Positions 21,737 through 33,100 of a stretch of DNA of 64,000 nt are shown piece after piece (position 1 is the stretch's first letter; the number at the start of each line of letters is the position of its first letter). Position numbers and translations under genes: made by a program. The notes under the pieces were generated by a model. The model worked only from the letters and a program-made list of their open reading frames with translations. It was not told the origin of the DNA and did no database searches. Where the stretch lies: the NCBI RefSeq assembly GCF_035083965.1, contig NC_089732.1:6573383-6637382 (forward strand). Reading direction: 5' to 3'. Source of the DNA: Branchiostoma lanceolatum. Taxonomy: Eukaryota; Chordata; Leptocardii; Amphioxiformes; Branchiostomatidae.

Positions 21737-23325
21737 GGTCGACAGATTTTTGCTAGGGCCGGTCAGGTGACTGGAAACATAATAGTCTTTTCCTAGGCCT
21801 AATGATCTGAAAGAAACAAATGGCACACTGATTTTTGTACTTTCACCACAGTATATATTGCAAGTCATGATGAACATACATGAAGATATTGTACACAAAC
21901 AGGTTCATGGATATGACACTGGCAGTTGAAAGACATTTACATTAAAAACTTGACAAAAGACACTAAAATTAAATGTACATATGTTTATAGATACAAGTAT
22001 GTGTGATATACAGTGTGACTTGCAATATCTTGATAGCTACACTTGAAAAATATCTATTTCTCCACTTTCTTCAACTAGCTCACTTAGTGGTGCGGATCGG
22101 TCCGGCCGGACCGGTTCCGGACTTGTAAAACGTTTAGGTTCAAGTCCAAAAAAACCTAAACGTCTGGAAACAAGTCCGGACTTGAAAAAAAATTCTCTCA
22201 CTCATATTCTCCTTTTTGTTTTAAACCATCTTAAACCTTCCTTAAATCGTGAAATTTGCACTAGAAAAATATTAAAACATTGCTGTTTTTGTGTTTATAA
22301 CTGAACTTTTGTGTTAATTACTGACTGTATGTAATTCCGTATATATAGTTTTCAAATTACATGTAAAATATCTGCCAATATGCAATTTTACATGAAACAC
22401 AAAAAAATATTCCAAAATTATTGTTCAGGTCCGGACTTTCAAGTCCGGACCTGAACCTAAAACTCTGGACTCGAGTCCGAACCTAAACCTAAACTCGGGT
22501 TTAGATCCACACCACTAAGCTCACTATTGGGTTACATACTGAAGAAAACATACAAGTTGCCAAGTCTTCCACATTCATTCTATGGCCTAAAAATATCCTA
22601 GGTAAGGATTTGAGGCTTTTTTGGGGGTAACTTCTGCATTAAGTACTTTTGTACTGAACAACTCTATAACTTGAAGTTCTACACTGAATGAAAATACACT
22701 TTGCAGCAACTGGTATCTGACATTGCACCCTGCATATGAGTATATCTATTAGGTATCTTAAATGTTCACATAACAGTACGACTTTGGATAGTACGTAATA
22801 TGTAATACCGTAGATATTGCCACAATTTCTTGTCTGCTCCTGCCAAACTAGCAAGGGCTGTTTGTTCAGTATAGTAGTCAAAACAGCAGCCTAACTTGGT
22901 TGGTAGAAGTTGTAAAAGGTAGAAGTTGTGAAAACATTACTTTCTTCCACTAGCCACCCCTTTCCTTATCCTTGCACATAGGAATTTTGTTTTATTTAGG
23001 CGAGAGGCAGTGTTAGATGATACTTAAGCTAATGAAGTATCAAAGGTAGGAAATGTGCAGTAATGTCACATCATTGTGGGGAAGTTGGACACCATGTCAG
23101 TGCAACAAAGTCCCTTTCCACACTTAGCAAGGTTGCTTTCTGCATAAAACCTCTCAACTAGTATCGTGCACCAGTTTGCGCACTCTACATTTGCATATCC
23201 ATTTATAAACTACTCGTTCAATAACGTTCTACGTTACTTTCAAAATAAAACTACATGTACCAACAAAAAACTGCTATCAAGACCAGATTGCTCCTTCCTT
23301 CCACAGGACAACGGTCTGACGGTTT
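21737..23325. other. Convergent intergenic region between the C2H2 and trihelix genes
   Basis: A TIR element fills 22084-22518. TTTATT at 22991-22996 (AATAAA on the minus strand), about 330 bp beyond the trihelix stop codon, is a candidate polyadenylation signal for that gene. Nothing else coding was seen. Confidence 0.4.
22084..22518. mobile_element. TIR element (ttagtggtgcggatc ends, gctcac TSD)
   Basis: The ends ttagtggtgcggatc and gatccacaccactaa are inverted with one mismatch, and gctcac flanks both sides (22078-22083, 22519-22524). The interior is full of tccggac, gtccgga and aggttcaagtcc motifs in both orientations. Related text is seen at about 26965-27060 and 40535-40565. It has no coding capacity. 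Confidence 0.6.
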
Positions 23326-26300
23326 TTACAACTGCTCAAGCACCTCTCGCACTTCACTGTACATCTGTAAAGCAAAAGAATAACCAGTAAATTAAATACA
23401 AAATGTATCTTAAGTACTCTCAAGGTTAAATAAAGGTTGAAAAAAAAAAAAATCTTGTTGACAAATTCTTACGATGGCATAAACTATAGAAATTCCAATG
23501 TACAGTCTTATAAATCCAAAGTCTGATTTGTCATTGTTAACTTCTACTAAAAACGATATGCTAAATTTGTATATATATTATGTATTGTAACACAGATATC
23601 AGCAACACTAGCTGACCTGATAGTTTGTGAAAAGGAATGTCCGCGACACGTAAAGTTTACGCTGTTCGTTGTCATGGCGCCACAGGTGGATCATGTGACC
23701 TGGAGAGGGTACAGGGAGAAAAAGTCACCTCTACTCATATTTTCATGACAATGTCTACCTCTGCCAAGCAACATCTTTGATGCAGTTACTTCTTGGGAAA
23801 AAAGGAAACTTCCTTTGTGTACACACCTGTTTCTGTCCTGACATAAGCTCCAGCCTCATTCCCGACAAAGGCTAAGCCCTCGGAGAAGCTGATCTGTTCG
23901 ATGTTTGAAGCGTTGACCAGTACTTCGTGTTGGAGGGCCTGGTACAGAGTTTCTCCACGTGGCTGCCAGCTCTCGGACTGGAACACACAACCCGCTGCTT
24001 TCAAAGAAAAGAACCTCCTCCCTGTATATAGAGGGAAGGCATCACTGACTCAGTATACCAGTACATGTACCCTGCTTCAAGTGCTTGTGTTATTCCAAAA
24101 TGATGGTTCTTGAGAGAGACCCTTTACAAATAACAAGTTAGTAATAGTAGGCACATAGCATGATATATATATATTCCTGTAAAGCACTGCTGCTAAGCTG
24201 AGGTTTTGGTAAACAGCAAAGATAAAGAAATAAAAAAAACATAATTATTGTTATTCTTTGTTTAGGGAGAATTGACTTTTTTGTTTGTTGTTTTGGATAT
24301 TCTAGCAGGATACTGTAAATGTAGAAATGTTCGCAGTGGTTTTATGTTCGCAGTTTTCGCATTTCACCGCCAACTTAAAGCCACCACAAACATTTTTGTC
24401 CAATTTTGTAGCAGTATGTGACTATAGCGCTGCCGCAAACACTCCAGTTTCGCGTTAGCGTGAAATAAAAACCACACAAACTTAAATGCATTCACACAGA
24501 AAAAATCCCAAACCTGGCACTATTTTTGCAGCTGAGAACTTTGGGCGTGGGCTGATCATCTCACAGTTCCCTCCTTCAGAGTCAGACTCTGAGTCCTCCA
24601 TCCGAGGTCGCTTTACTCCCACCCCGTTCATCATGGCCATGTTTCCATTCGGCAGTGACGGTTGGAAGGGACTATTTCCTGCCAAAAGAAATGTTATCTT
24701 GAACAAAAAAGCTCTGCACCTGTGAAAGTCTCTGTCCAGTTACTTTCTACTGCTAGCATCATATCTTTATAAAAAAGACTACCATTCAGTTCTGAGACAG
24801 GTAGAAGGAACTTCAACTTAAAGGAAGAGAGGAGCAGGGAAGCAAGGTACATGTGGCATGAAAGATATAGGTACGATGAAAAGCTAAGCAATTAAAGGTT
24901 GTTTTATATACCTTGACTGTCTTTTAGTCACAAGAAATAAGACATGGGAGGTCATTCAGTACTAAGGAAGGGTTTAGGGAAGTATTTCAGCACTAAGGAC
25001 AGGTCTTTCAGCACTTGCAAAGGTTCTCCAGCACTAAGAACATGGGGTAAATAGAAAGAAATCTCCCAGACAAAGGAGGAATGACTGGGTAGTCTTTCTG
25101 TACCTTTCTCAGTACATAATGTATCACGAAGAAGTTGTTTGGTTTGTTTAGTCACAGACTCCAAAGGCATATAACTGCTCAGTATGCTGTCCAGTTCATC
25201 GTAAAATCTGCACATAGCCCGCCGTCTCCTGTCATCCGTGGACGTCCGCTTTGCTTTCCTGTATTCCTTCGCCAGACTCTTGCACTCGTCCTGTATTTGT
25301 TTCACAGTCCTCGAGTAGCCACGTTCTTGCATCATTCCTTGAATGTTCTGGAAGATCTCTCTGTTGTGCTTGGTTTTGTGAATGTTGTCCTGGATGTTCT
25401 TCTGTCCCCAGATTGCTAGGAGGGCCTTTGTCTCGGTGCCAACCCAGGCACGATGGCACTGTCCTGGATTGTTAGGACAAGCCTCGTCAGCTGACATACC
25501 GGTGTATGCTGGCATTGTGAGGGGGCTGCAGTCATCAGTACTGCCATGTGGACTAGGTTGTTCTGCCTCCTCGTTATTTCTGACCACCGTTGTAACACTG
25601 ACGGGGTATGGAGAACCAGGGCTTTCATCTGAAGAAAGGTGAAAAAAAGTACACTGATAAGTTTTCAATGTACACAAGATTATTGATGTGCTACAATTCT
25701 TAAACTTTAAAGTCAAAGATTTTACTTCACAAGTCAGGGATCGAAATACTGGCGTGGGACAGGTGCGTGTGCACTATTGCAGCATAGAATATTTAAGCTG
25801 TGCAACTAATTGTTGACTGTGGATGCACCTGAATATTTGTGTAGAACTAGTACACTACAAAAAAAAAATTGACTCTTGAGACCTAATGACTTGGAACAAA
25901 GAGGAACACAGTGGGACCCCCTACCGTTCAAATCTTCCATCTCTGGCACAGAAGCTTGAGTCGACTCCTGTCCTGACGGCGAACTGTCCATCTCGTGTCC
26001 TATGATGCTGTCAAGTTTGTCGTAAAATCGGAACCGCCGACGCTTGTTGTCTCCTCCAGTGCGCCTTGCTCTCCGGTAGTCCACGCTGAGGTTCTTGCAC
26101 TTCTCGTGGATCTGTTTCGCCGAACGGTTGTACCCGAGAGCTCTCATCATCACTTCGATCTCCTGGTAGACTGGTTTATTGTGATGTAGTGACTTGAGCA
26201 GGATCTGAAAGTGGTCCCTACCCCAGATGTTAAGGAGATCGAACGTTTCAGCATCTGTCCAGCGTACTGAGTATGTGTACGATGGTGAATCCGAGAATCG

Positions 26301-27743
26301 ACCATCCTCAGATCTTGTGCACGATAACATTTCACTCTCTGGTGGTGTAGCAGAACCATGACTATAATCTGTGGATATAACATGGAACAATTAAATTACA
26401 TATATAGCAACATATTGAAAATTTTCAAACAAACAAAAAAGTACCACTCCAATGTAAAATAAGTTATAATCACTTTGAAATATCCTGCACTTAAACTTTA
26501 GTTAAAGGCACCCAGCTGAGCATTCTATGGGAGTATGGGGCACGAAACTCGAATTAAAAAAACTTCTAGTCATTTCTACACCTAATAGATTTCAATAACA
26601 CTATACCATTACATATTGACATTCAAGGAGCAAAGATGTGATGTTGAGAACTGATAGAAAATCCAAGCGTTCTGTTTCGGTCTCGAATAGGTCGATCTTG
26701 TCAAATTTATAGCAGTTAAACAAAGGTGAACAAAGTACAAATATGTTTTTCTATTTTGTTTGATAAAAAGTGTTTTGAGTCTCCCCTCTGACGAAAAAGG
26801 CATTTAAAATAAGTGCAACATTCAAATAAAACGTGAAATGATTCAAATATCAAACACAGGTTTATCTTGAAAGTCTTCTCACCAAGAAACTTTCATAGTC
26901 GTGTGTGTCAGTATCAATTCTCTATGCTTAATATTGGTCTAATGAAACAAAACGTCAACTGGACAGGATCAGGTCCAGGTTCAGGTCCGCACCTGAACCT
27001 AAATCTTTGGACCTAAAGGCTAAACTTGGACCTTATTAAGCCGAACCGGTATCCACCCCTACTCCAAGCAGATCTCCAGGGGGGCAAACTCGTATCAGAC
27101 AGCCAGAGAAGATCCAGTCAGCCAGAGAAGCTCCAGCCAGTGTATTAGCCAGCCCGGCTGATACGATCTTACCCCCGTGGACTGTGGAGATTTGAAAAAC
27201 AATTAAATCGATAAAAACGAAAATATTGTTTACTACTATTAACACGTTACCTTCGGGTTGGTCCTCCTCTGCCGATGTTGCAGATTCAACAGTCTTCTCG
27301 CCCTGGCGTTCTGCTGGTGAGGTTGAAGTCTCCGGCCGCTGTCCGAGGATCCTGTCCAGCTCGTTATAGAACTTGAGGAGGCGTCTGCTGGTGCATGACA
27401 CGCCTTGCCTCTTGGCCCTCCTATAATCCGTGCTGAGATTCTTACACTTGTCGTGTATCTGCATAGCGGTTCGGTTGTACCCAAACGCCGCCATTCGGGC
27501 CCGGATACCTTCGTAAATCCCTCGGTTGTGTTTGGTTGTGCGTAGATCATCCTGAATGCTCTTCTCGCCCCAGATTTCCAGCAGCTTTCGGGTTTCATCG
27601 ACCCCCCATACATTACGGGGGCCTTTCCATTCCGACTCGGATCCGTCCATGAAATTTGCGTCGTTCTGGTCTTCGTAGTTCGCGCCAATGACGTCAGTGT
27701 TTTCCTGAGAGGTCTGTGGTTCTGTTTTTACACGGGTCTCCAT
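23326..27743 (-). CDS. Triple trihelix (Myb/SANT-like) DNA-binding domain protein
   Basis: Predicted nuclear DNA-binding protein. Minus-strand exons are 27743-27251, 26368-25925, 25628-25104, 24678-24514, 24021-23827, 23699-23617 and 23364-23326, giving 647 residues. Exons 1, 2 and 3 each encode one trihelix domain, at about residues 45-134, 199-288 and 373-462. Each domain repeats the pattern W-ET-LL-IWG...GY-R---QI-(D/E)KCK-L--(D/E)YR-A-R...FY--LD-I. Related Myb/SANT-like domains occur in ZSCAN20/ZSCAN29 and MSANTD proteins. Introns 1-5 are all phase 1, so the domain exons are symmetrical and could be duplicated without a frame change. Exon 4 has a probable nuclear signal (KRPRMEDSESDSE). 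The C-terminal exons (QALQHEVLVNASNIEQISF, then HMIHLWRHDNEQRKLYVS and a final MYSEVREVLEQL) belong to no family I recognise. The last two exons were found by splice-site logic and phase fit and are a little less certain. Confidence 0.85.
24313..24492. mobile_element. MITE, ctgtaaatg family, in a trihelix gene intron
   Basis: The left end ctgtaaatgtagaaatgttc is preceded by TA. The interior has cagtggttttatgttcgc and complementary aaaaccacacaaac. The right end is decayed near aaatgcatt. It stops about 20 bp from the splice donor of exon 4. Confidence 0.5.
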
Positions 27744-28248
27744 CGTTTGGATCAGTTTTTGGACAAACCAAATGCATCTAGATTCGGCAATAGGTTGGAA
27801 ACACAATGCGCTTTGCACAAAGCCCCAAGCGAGTCGATCCGATTACAAAGTGGGCCTCCAGAATCCGGTTAAAGGTCATTCGACTATTCCATCTCGTTAT
27901 CATTAGGGGTGTCAGTAAAACTTATAAGGCAATTTACCTGAGACGACCAAGTTTTAGTAAAGTTTTATTCATATGATTATCATTTGGAAGCAAGAATGAT
28001 ACTGCAACAAGTATACAGGATAGCATGTAAATATGGAATATGCACAAGAGTAGACGATAATGAATATCATGCAGATGACAGGATCTGGACACACAAAAAT
28101 GAGTATAGTTGGTAGAAGGGAAAAGTACAATAGATGGTAGAGTAGAGTTGAGTTTTAAGGTCAGGTAGGATGTTCTTCCATCCTAAAATGTAGTCATGAA
28201 TAGAATATGACAGGATTGCATTGAATATATAAATCTGGATCACTATTT

Positions 28249-28537
28249 CACCCCGACCAATCGAATCACGTGAATCGCATTGAAACTCAGATTCGTATCA
28301 GCCATTTCCCGACAAATTCCTTTCTAACTTGCGTTAACGACTACATCTGACAAAATAAACAAGCCAGTGAGATGGTGGAGGGCGTCAGCTTTCCAAAGAT
28401 GTTTTCAGATTGACAATTTTGGCACTTTGGAAGTGATTGAAATGACCGCGATTTAACGTTTAGAAAAAATTCCTTTTCTCTAAACATTAAATCGTAAGAG
28501 TTTCAATGCGATTCACGTGACTCGATTGGTCGGGGTG
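28249..28537. mobile_element. MITE with 40-bp inverted ends and possible tattt TSD
   Basis: The ends caccccgaccaatcgaatca and tgactcgattggtcggggtg are inverted. Pairing continues with a single mismatch to about 40 bp (gaatcgcattgaaactc versus gagtttcaatgcgattc). The flanks tattt (28244-28248) and tattt (28538-28542) are identical. It contains a cacgtg E-box-like motif in each arm. Confidence 0.75.
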
Positions 28538-28745
28538 TATTTGAATTCATCCCGAAAATCATATCCCACTTCTTACAGGGTATAATCATTTACACTCACT
28601 CCCCTTGAACTGTAATATCTAGAAATGCATACAGCCTAGTTGGTGAGATTATTACAATGGTAGCGAGCCTAAAAACACTCAGTAACCCAAGCCTAAACTG
28701 GCACCCAGGCTACAGTGTTGTTTCTATCTAGTTGTTGTTTTTTAC

Positions 28746-28941
28746 TAGCCTCTACCAGGCTCCGTGGGATGGCTGGAAAAATAGTAGAAATTGGCCTAAT
28801 AGAGTGAATAGTGTGCCAAGGGAGTAAGCTACGGAGAGAGAAATGGAACCTTACTGTATAGCGGACCTACCCTGTATAGCGGAGTACCTCGGCTGATTTC
28901 TACTATTTTCCCAACGATAGGACGGAGCCTGGTAGAGGCTA
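28746..28941. mobile_element. Mutator-like MITE (TSD gttttttac)
   Basis: The ends tagcctctaccaggctccg and cggagcctggtagaggcta are fully complementary. Exact 9-bp duplications gttttttac lie at 28737-28745 and 28942-28950. The inner motifs aatagtagaaat and gatttctactatt continue the pairing. Relatives are at 42669-42854 and 44472-44672. Confidence 0.9.
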
Positions 28942-30192
28942 GTTTTTTACATCCAGCTCCAGATGCTGATAATCAGATATGTAGGTTCTCTGAATATTGG
29001 GACATCATACCCAGTTTAGTATTAGATTCTTAACATTATAATACCTGTTTGGGTCATCACCCAGACCTTTGTACTTCCGTTTATTTGCATAGTCCAGTTG
29101 TGATCTTTCAGACAGACCGAGCATACTGTTACTTAGTAAAATACAGGAGAATCATTGAATAGAATACTATACTATTACCTTAAAGCACCAAAACTATCTG
29201 GTCAGTAGGCCTCTATCGTTAATACCTACCTGTTGTACACTGCATAACTTTTGGCCACACACAGATTACAGGCAGCAGATATCCTTGATATCAAATGGAC
29301 GTTTTCTTGGTCACCAACTCACAGCTGTGTCCAACCAAAACCATGTAGTTCAATCTGACAAAAGAAAATGGTTTTGCTGTAGCAATACTTTCATCGAGAA
29401 TAATTAACTCCAGTTTACTTCCTGCCTCTTTTCACTGCAGCTGTTTACTTCCCAACGCAACGGTCATAATTAGGGATTAATCTCCAGGCAGATCTTTGTA
29501 AAGACAGTACCTGACGGCCCATAGAAACTGCCTTGCCAACCAAAAGATCTGCTTCAAAATCAATTCTCGATCGTTGTACCTGACAAAAAATGCAGATTAA
29601 ACTTTGGCAAAATACAAGATAATCTGAGTTTTCAAATCACTTCCTAAACCAAGAGAGCGAGAAGAAAACTGAAGTATCCACCCACTTGCAAACATCATGT
29701 ACAATCCCTTACCACCATTTTGAAAACTCCCGCCAGGACCCGAGGAATGGGGTGGCTAAAGTTAAAATATTTATGCCTGTAGAAGACGGACTGCATATTT
29801 TTGCTTGTTTTTCTCCAAACAATAATTAGATAACACAAAATATAATTCCAAATGACTATTTATACTGATTCATCTGCTAATATGTGCTTACGTATGTAAA
29901 TATGTAGGCTGAAACTATATTCGAGACCATGGATAATCAGGCACGTATTACATTAGAAAGGAAACCCCTTGGTCTAAAGAAAGCATTTATATGCTCCAAA
30001 AACTAAATGTGTGCCTCGAAATATTCCAGAATGAAGAGATAGGAAAGAATGATATATAACTTAATATTTCTTTGAACATTTTTTTCGTCATTTTGGTGAA
30101 AGGTTATCTAACCAATGTGTGTATAATTTGTTGTTTATGATATTTTTATGTTGTTTGTATGCGGTTTACCATACAAAACCATTTTTGGCAAA

Positions 30193-33100
30193 ATGGCTGC
30201 CAGTGATACCGGCGTGTACAAGCTGAGATGTTCTCTTATCGGTCATTCTATGGACGTGCGGGCGGTCGCCGCCGCAGTCTTCCCCGACGGCGCTGTCGTG
30301 TCAGCCTCCAGAGACCAAACAGCTCGGCTCTGGGCCCCAAACAGGTACGTATATTCCGATATTGCACTGTCATCATAAGAGTTTCGGTATCCAGTCATTG
30401 TCATCGGATGGGGGAGGGGGGCAAAATAGTGGACATGCTTGTTGGTAGCCTTTCGTCACATACGATTAGTACTGTTTATATTAGCAGCTGATAAACAGCT
30501 GTTTTTAGTTTCTCTAAAGCCTCTTGGTCCAGTCCATGCCTCTGTCCAATGCTGTTGTTACTGTTAAAGAAACAATGACAAATTTGCCTGTCAATGACGT
30601 CAGTGTCAAACAATTCTCAAGGTTTAACTCTTATTTTATAAATCTTGAAAAGAAAGTCATCACAAGTATTAAGTAGACATAACGTAACCATGCTGTTTGT
30701 AAGATTGGAACTTTGAGTGAGCAAGACTGTATTTAAACTACCAAACAAACATCACAATCGCAAGGAATTCTATACATTAACAGAAACTTTACTTTTCTTG
30801 TTTTTCAGTGATGATAATGGTTTTATGGAGGCACACGTCATGACCGGACACAGTAAATTCATCTCCAGTGTTTGTCTCCTGCCGCCCTCTGATGACTATC
30901 CCCACGGGATGGTCGTAACCGGTAGCAACGACCACAGCATCCACATCTACAGCCTGGAGTCCCCAGAACCAGTCTATAAACTTACCGGACATAAGAACAC
31001 AGGTTATTTGATTGTATCATATAACAAGAAAACATAGCCAGTTTTGTACTTTTTGGTATTGCTGACCTATTTCTTGTCACTAGGTGGCGCTGTTGTAAGA
31101 AGAATGTGGTCCCAAACGAGTTTGTATCTCCCCTTGTCCTGGTTCATAACTACATGTAGAATAGATTTTCTGATCCAAATGGCCTTTTGTTTAACTTGAA
31201 GTGAAGGTACAGCAAGTTGTATCTGTTGCTCTTACTGTCTATGACCTTGGCCTTCACCCAGTTTATTTCACTGTTGCCAACTTTTACTTTCTTTAAAATC
31301 AAGAAACGTTAAGCTTAGAATATAAGACTGATATTCTACTGGAAGCTGTTTAGTCTTACATGTTAATATTCTTAAGCCCGACATTCTCATGCAAGCAAGT
31401 CTAACCCCTGCATCACGGTACGGGAAAAACAGACGATAAAACGAAGAGTGAGTGTGTGAGTGAGTGAAGCTAATTGTGGATCTAAATAAACTCAACCTCA
31501 AAAATGTGTCGTTGTCTTGTTTCAGTTTGCTCTTTAGCAGCAGGAAAGTTTGGGACCCTCCTCAGTGGTTCGTGGGACAAGACTGCGCGTGTGTGGCTGA
31601 AGGACAGGTGCATGATGACCCTGTCCGGACACGAGGCCGCGGTGTGGGCCGTCGCCATCATGCCGGAACACGGGATCATGCTGACAGGGTCCGCCGACAA
31701 GACCATCAAAATGTGGCGAACAGGGAAGTGTGAGCTGACTTTCACAGGTTGGTATCCCGCAACTGAAATTAGTGTTGATGAGAAACTATAATGTATAGCC
31801 CATACATAGATAAAACCTCTTTGGATTCTGATGTTGAATTTTGGAATTGATTTTGTTTGAATACAACAATGAAGTAAAACAAGCCCCTCGCCTGATTATA
31901 TAGGATTTTGTAGTTGATTATGTAACAATAGGTCAAATGTTTAGTACTGTTACACATTCAGGTCCATTGCTGCATGATTATGTTTCGCCAACGAAACATA
32001 TTGTTTTTGTCAGGTTTCTTCTTCTCCTTCTCCTTCTCCTTCTCCTGTCAAATCTTCAAATCGCTTCTTCTCGGTCGTCCGTCGACCAAATAAGCTGAAA
32101 TTTGGTATGCAGGTAGAGTATGTGTATACCCCTAGACCCTTTTTAAATTTTTTTGATATAAGTTTTTAAAATGATTTTATGGAGGTTTTTTGGTCATTTT
32201 CAGACAAAAGTCACACATTATGGCCTCCAGTGCTGCGGTGTTGAAACCTGAGGACCTGAAATTTGGTTTAGTTGTGCATTGGATATTTACCCAAAGGACC
32301 CCATTATTTTTTTTGGCATACACTACTTCAAAATGATTTATTTTGCAATTTTTTGATGCAATTTTGGGTTATTTTCTGTCGGGGCCAGCAAGAACTAGGT
32401 CATACTGTAACATAAGCCCTCCCACACTCACCCCTTTCTGGGACTTAAAACCAAGCAGATGTCAGGGGGTACCTATACTAATGGTATTACAGAAAGTTAT
32501 ATGTACCTTATGTTACATGGTACGGATGTTATATTTGACATGTACGTACCGTTAGCAAAGGTGATCACACCTGGCCATGAATTATGCTAATGACGACCTC
32601 ATTTGCATAATTCGTGCATAAACTTGTATTTCCCTTACCGTGACAACATGTAGGTACATGTAGGAAAGGTGAAAGCACCTGGACATAACTTATGCTCATG
32701 AGGACCTCATTTGCATAAATTATGCAGAAACTTGGATTTACCCAGGAGTTATTTTTGGACAGCCCACTTCTTGCATGAGGAGTATGGGCGAAACATCCTG
32801 AATTTGCTCTTAAAGCAAATGACGGCCAGTCTAGTTGCACTTTAAATGTTGAGGTCGAGACCGTTGAAATCCTGACCCCATTGCAGCTTCATCTAAATTT
32901 TTTTCCCCAAAGAAATCAGAACTAACGTTACTTGTTACTATGATTCACAGTTGATTTGTCACCTTTTAGGCCAACAATTTTCCCACAATTTTTTTCCAGG
33001 ACATGAAGACTGTGTGAGGAGTCTTTCTGTGGTTTCCAACGTGGAGTTTTTGTCGGCCAGCAATGATGGGTCAATCCGTCGCTGGCTAACCACAGGAGAA

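Larger units (their letters stand above)
27744..30192. other. Divergent promoter region of the trihelix and PLAA genes
   Basis: The two genes are head to head about 2.4 kb apart. Two well-defined MITEs (28249-28537 and 28746-28941) and a weaker tctccaggcagatct hairpin (29481-29554) occupy part of it. I see no further gene and no clear TATA box. Confidence 0.45.

Noticed and set aside
23166-23390. Plus-strand frame DNGLTVFTTAQAPLALHCTS with a good acceptor at 23306
   Set aside because: The opposite strand gives a phase-correct terminal exon of the trihelix gene ending in a stop; the plus-strand frame has no partner exon.
27744-27818. Extension of the trihelix protein upstream to MQSALCFQPIAES
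   Set aside because: Low-quality extension; the ATG at 27743 begins the acidic, lysine-containing N-terminus METRVKTE and gives a normal start.
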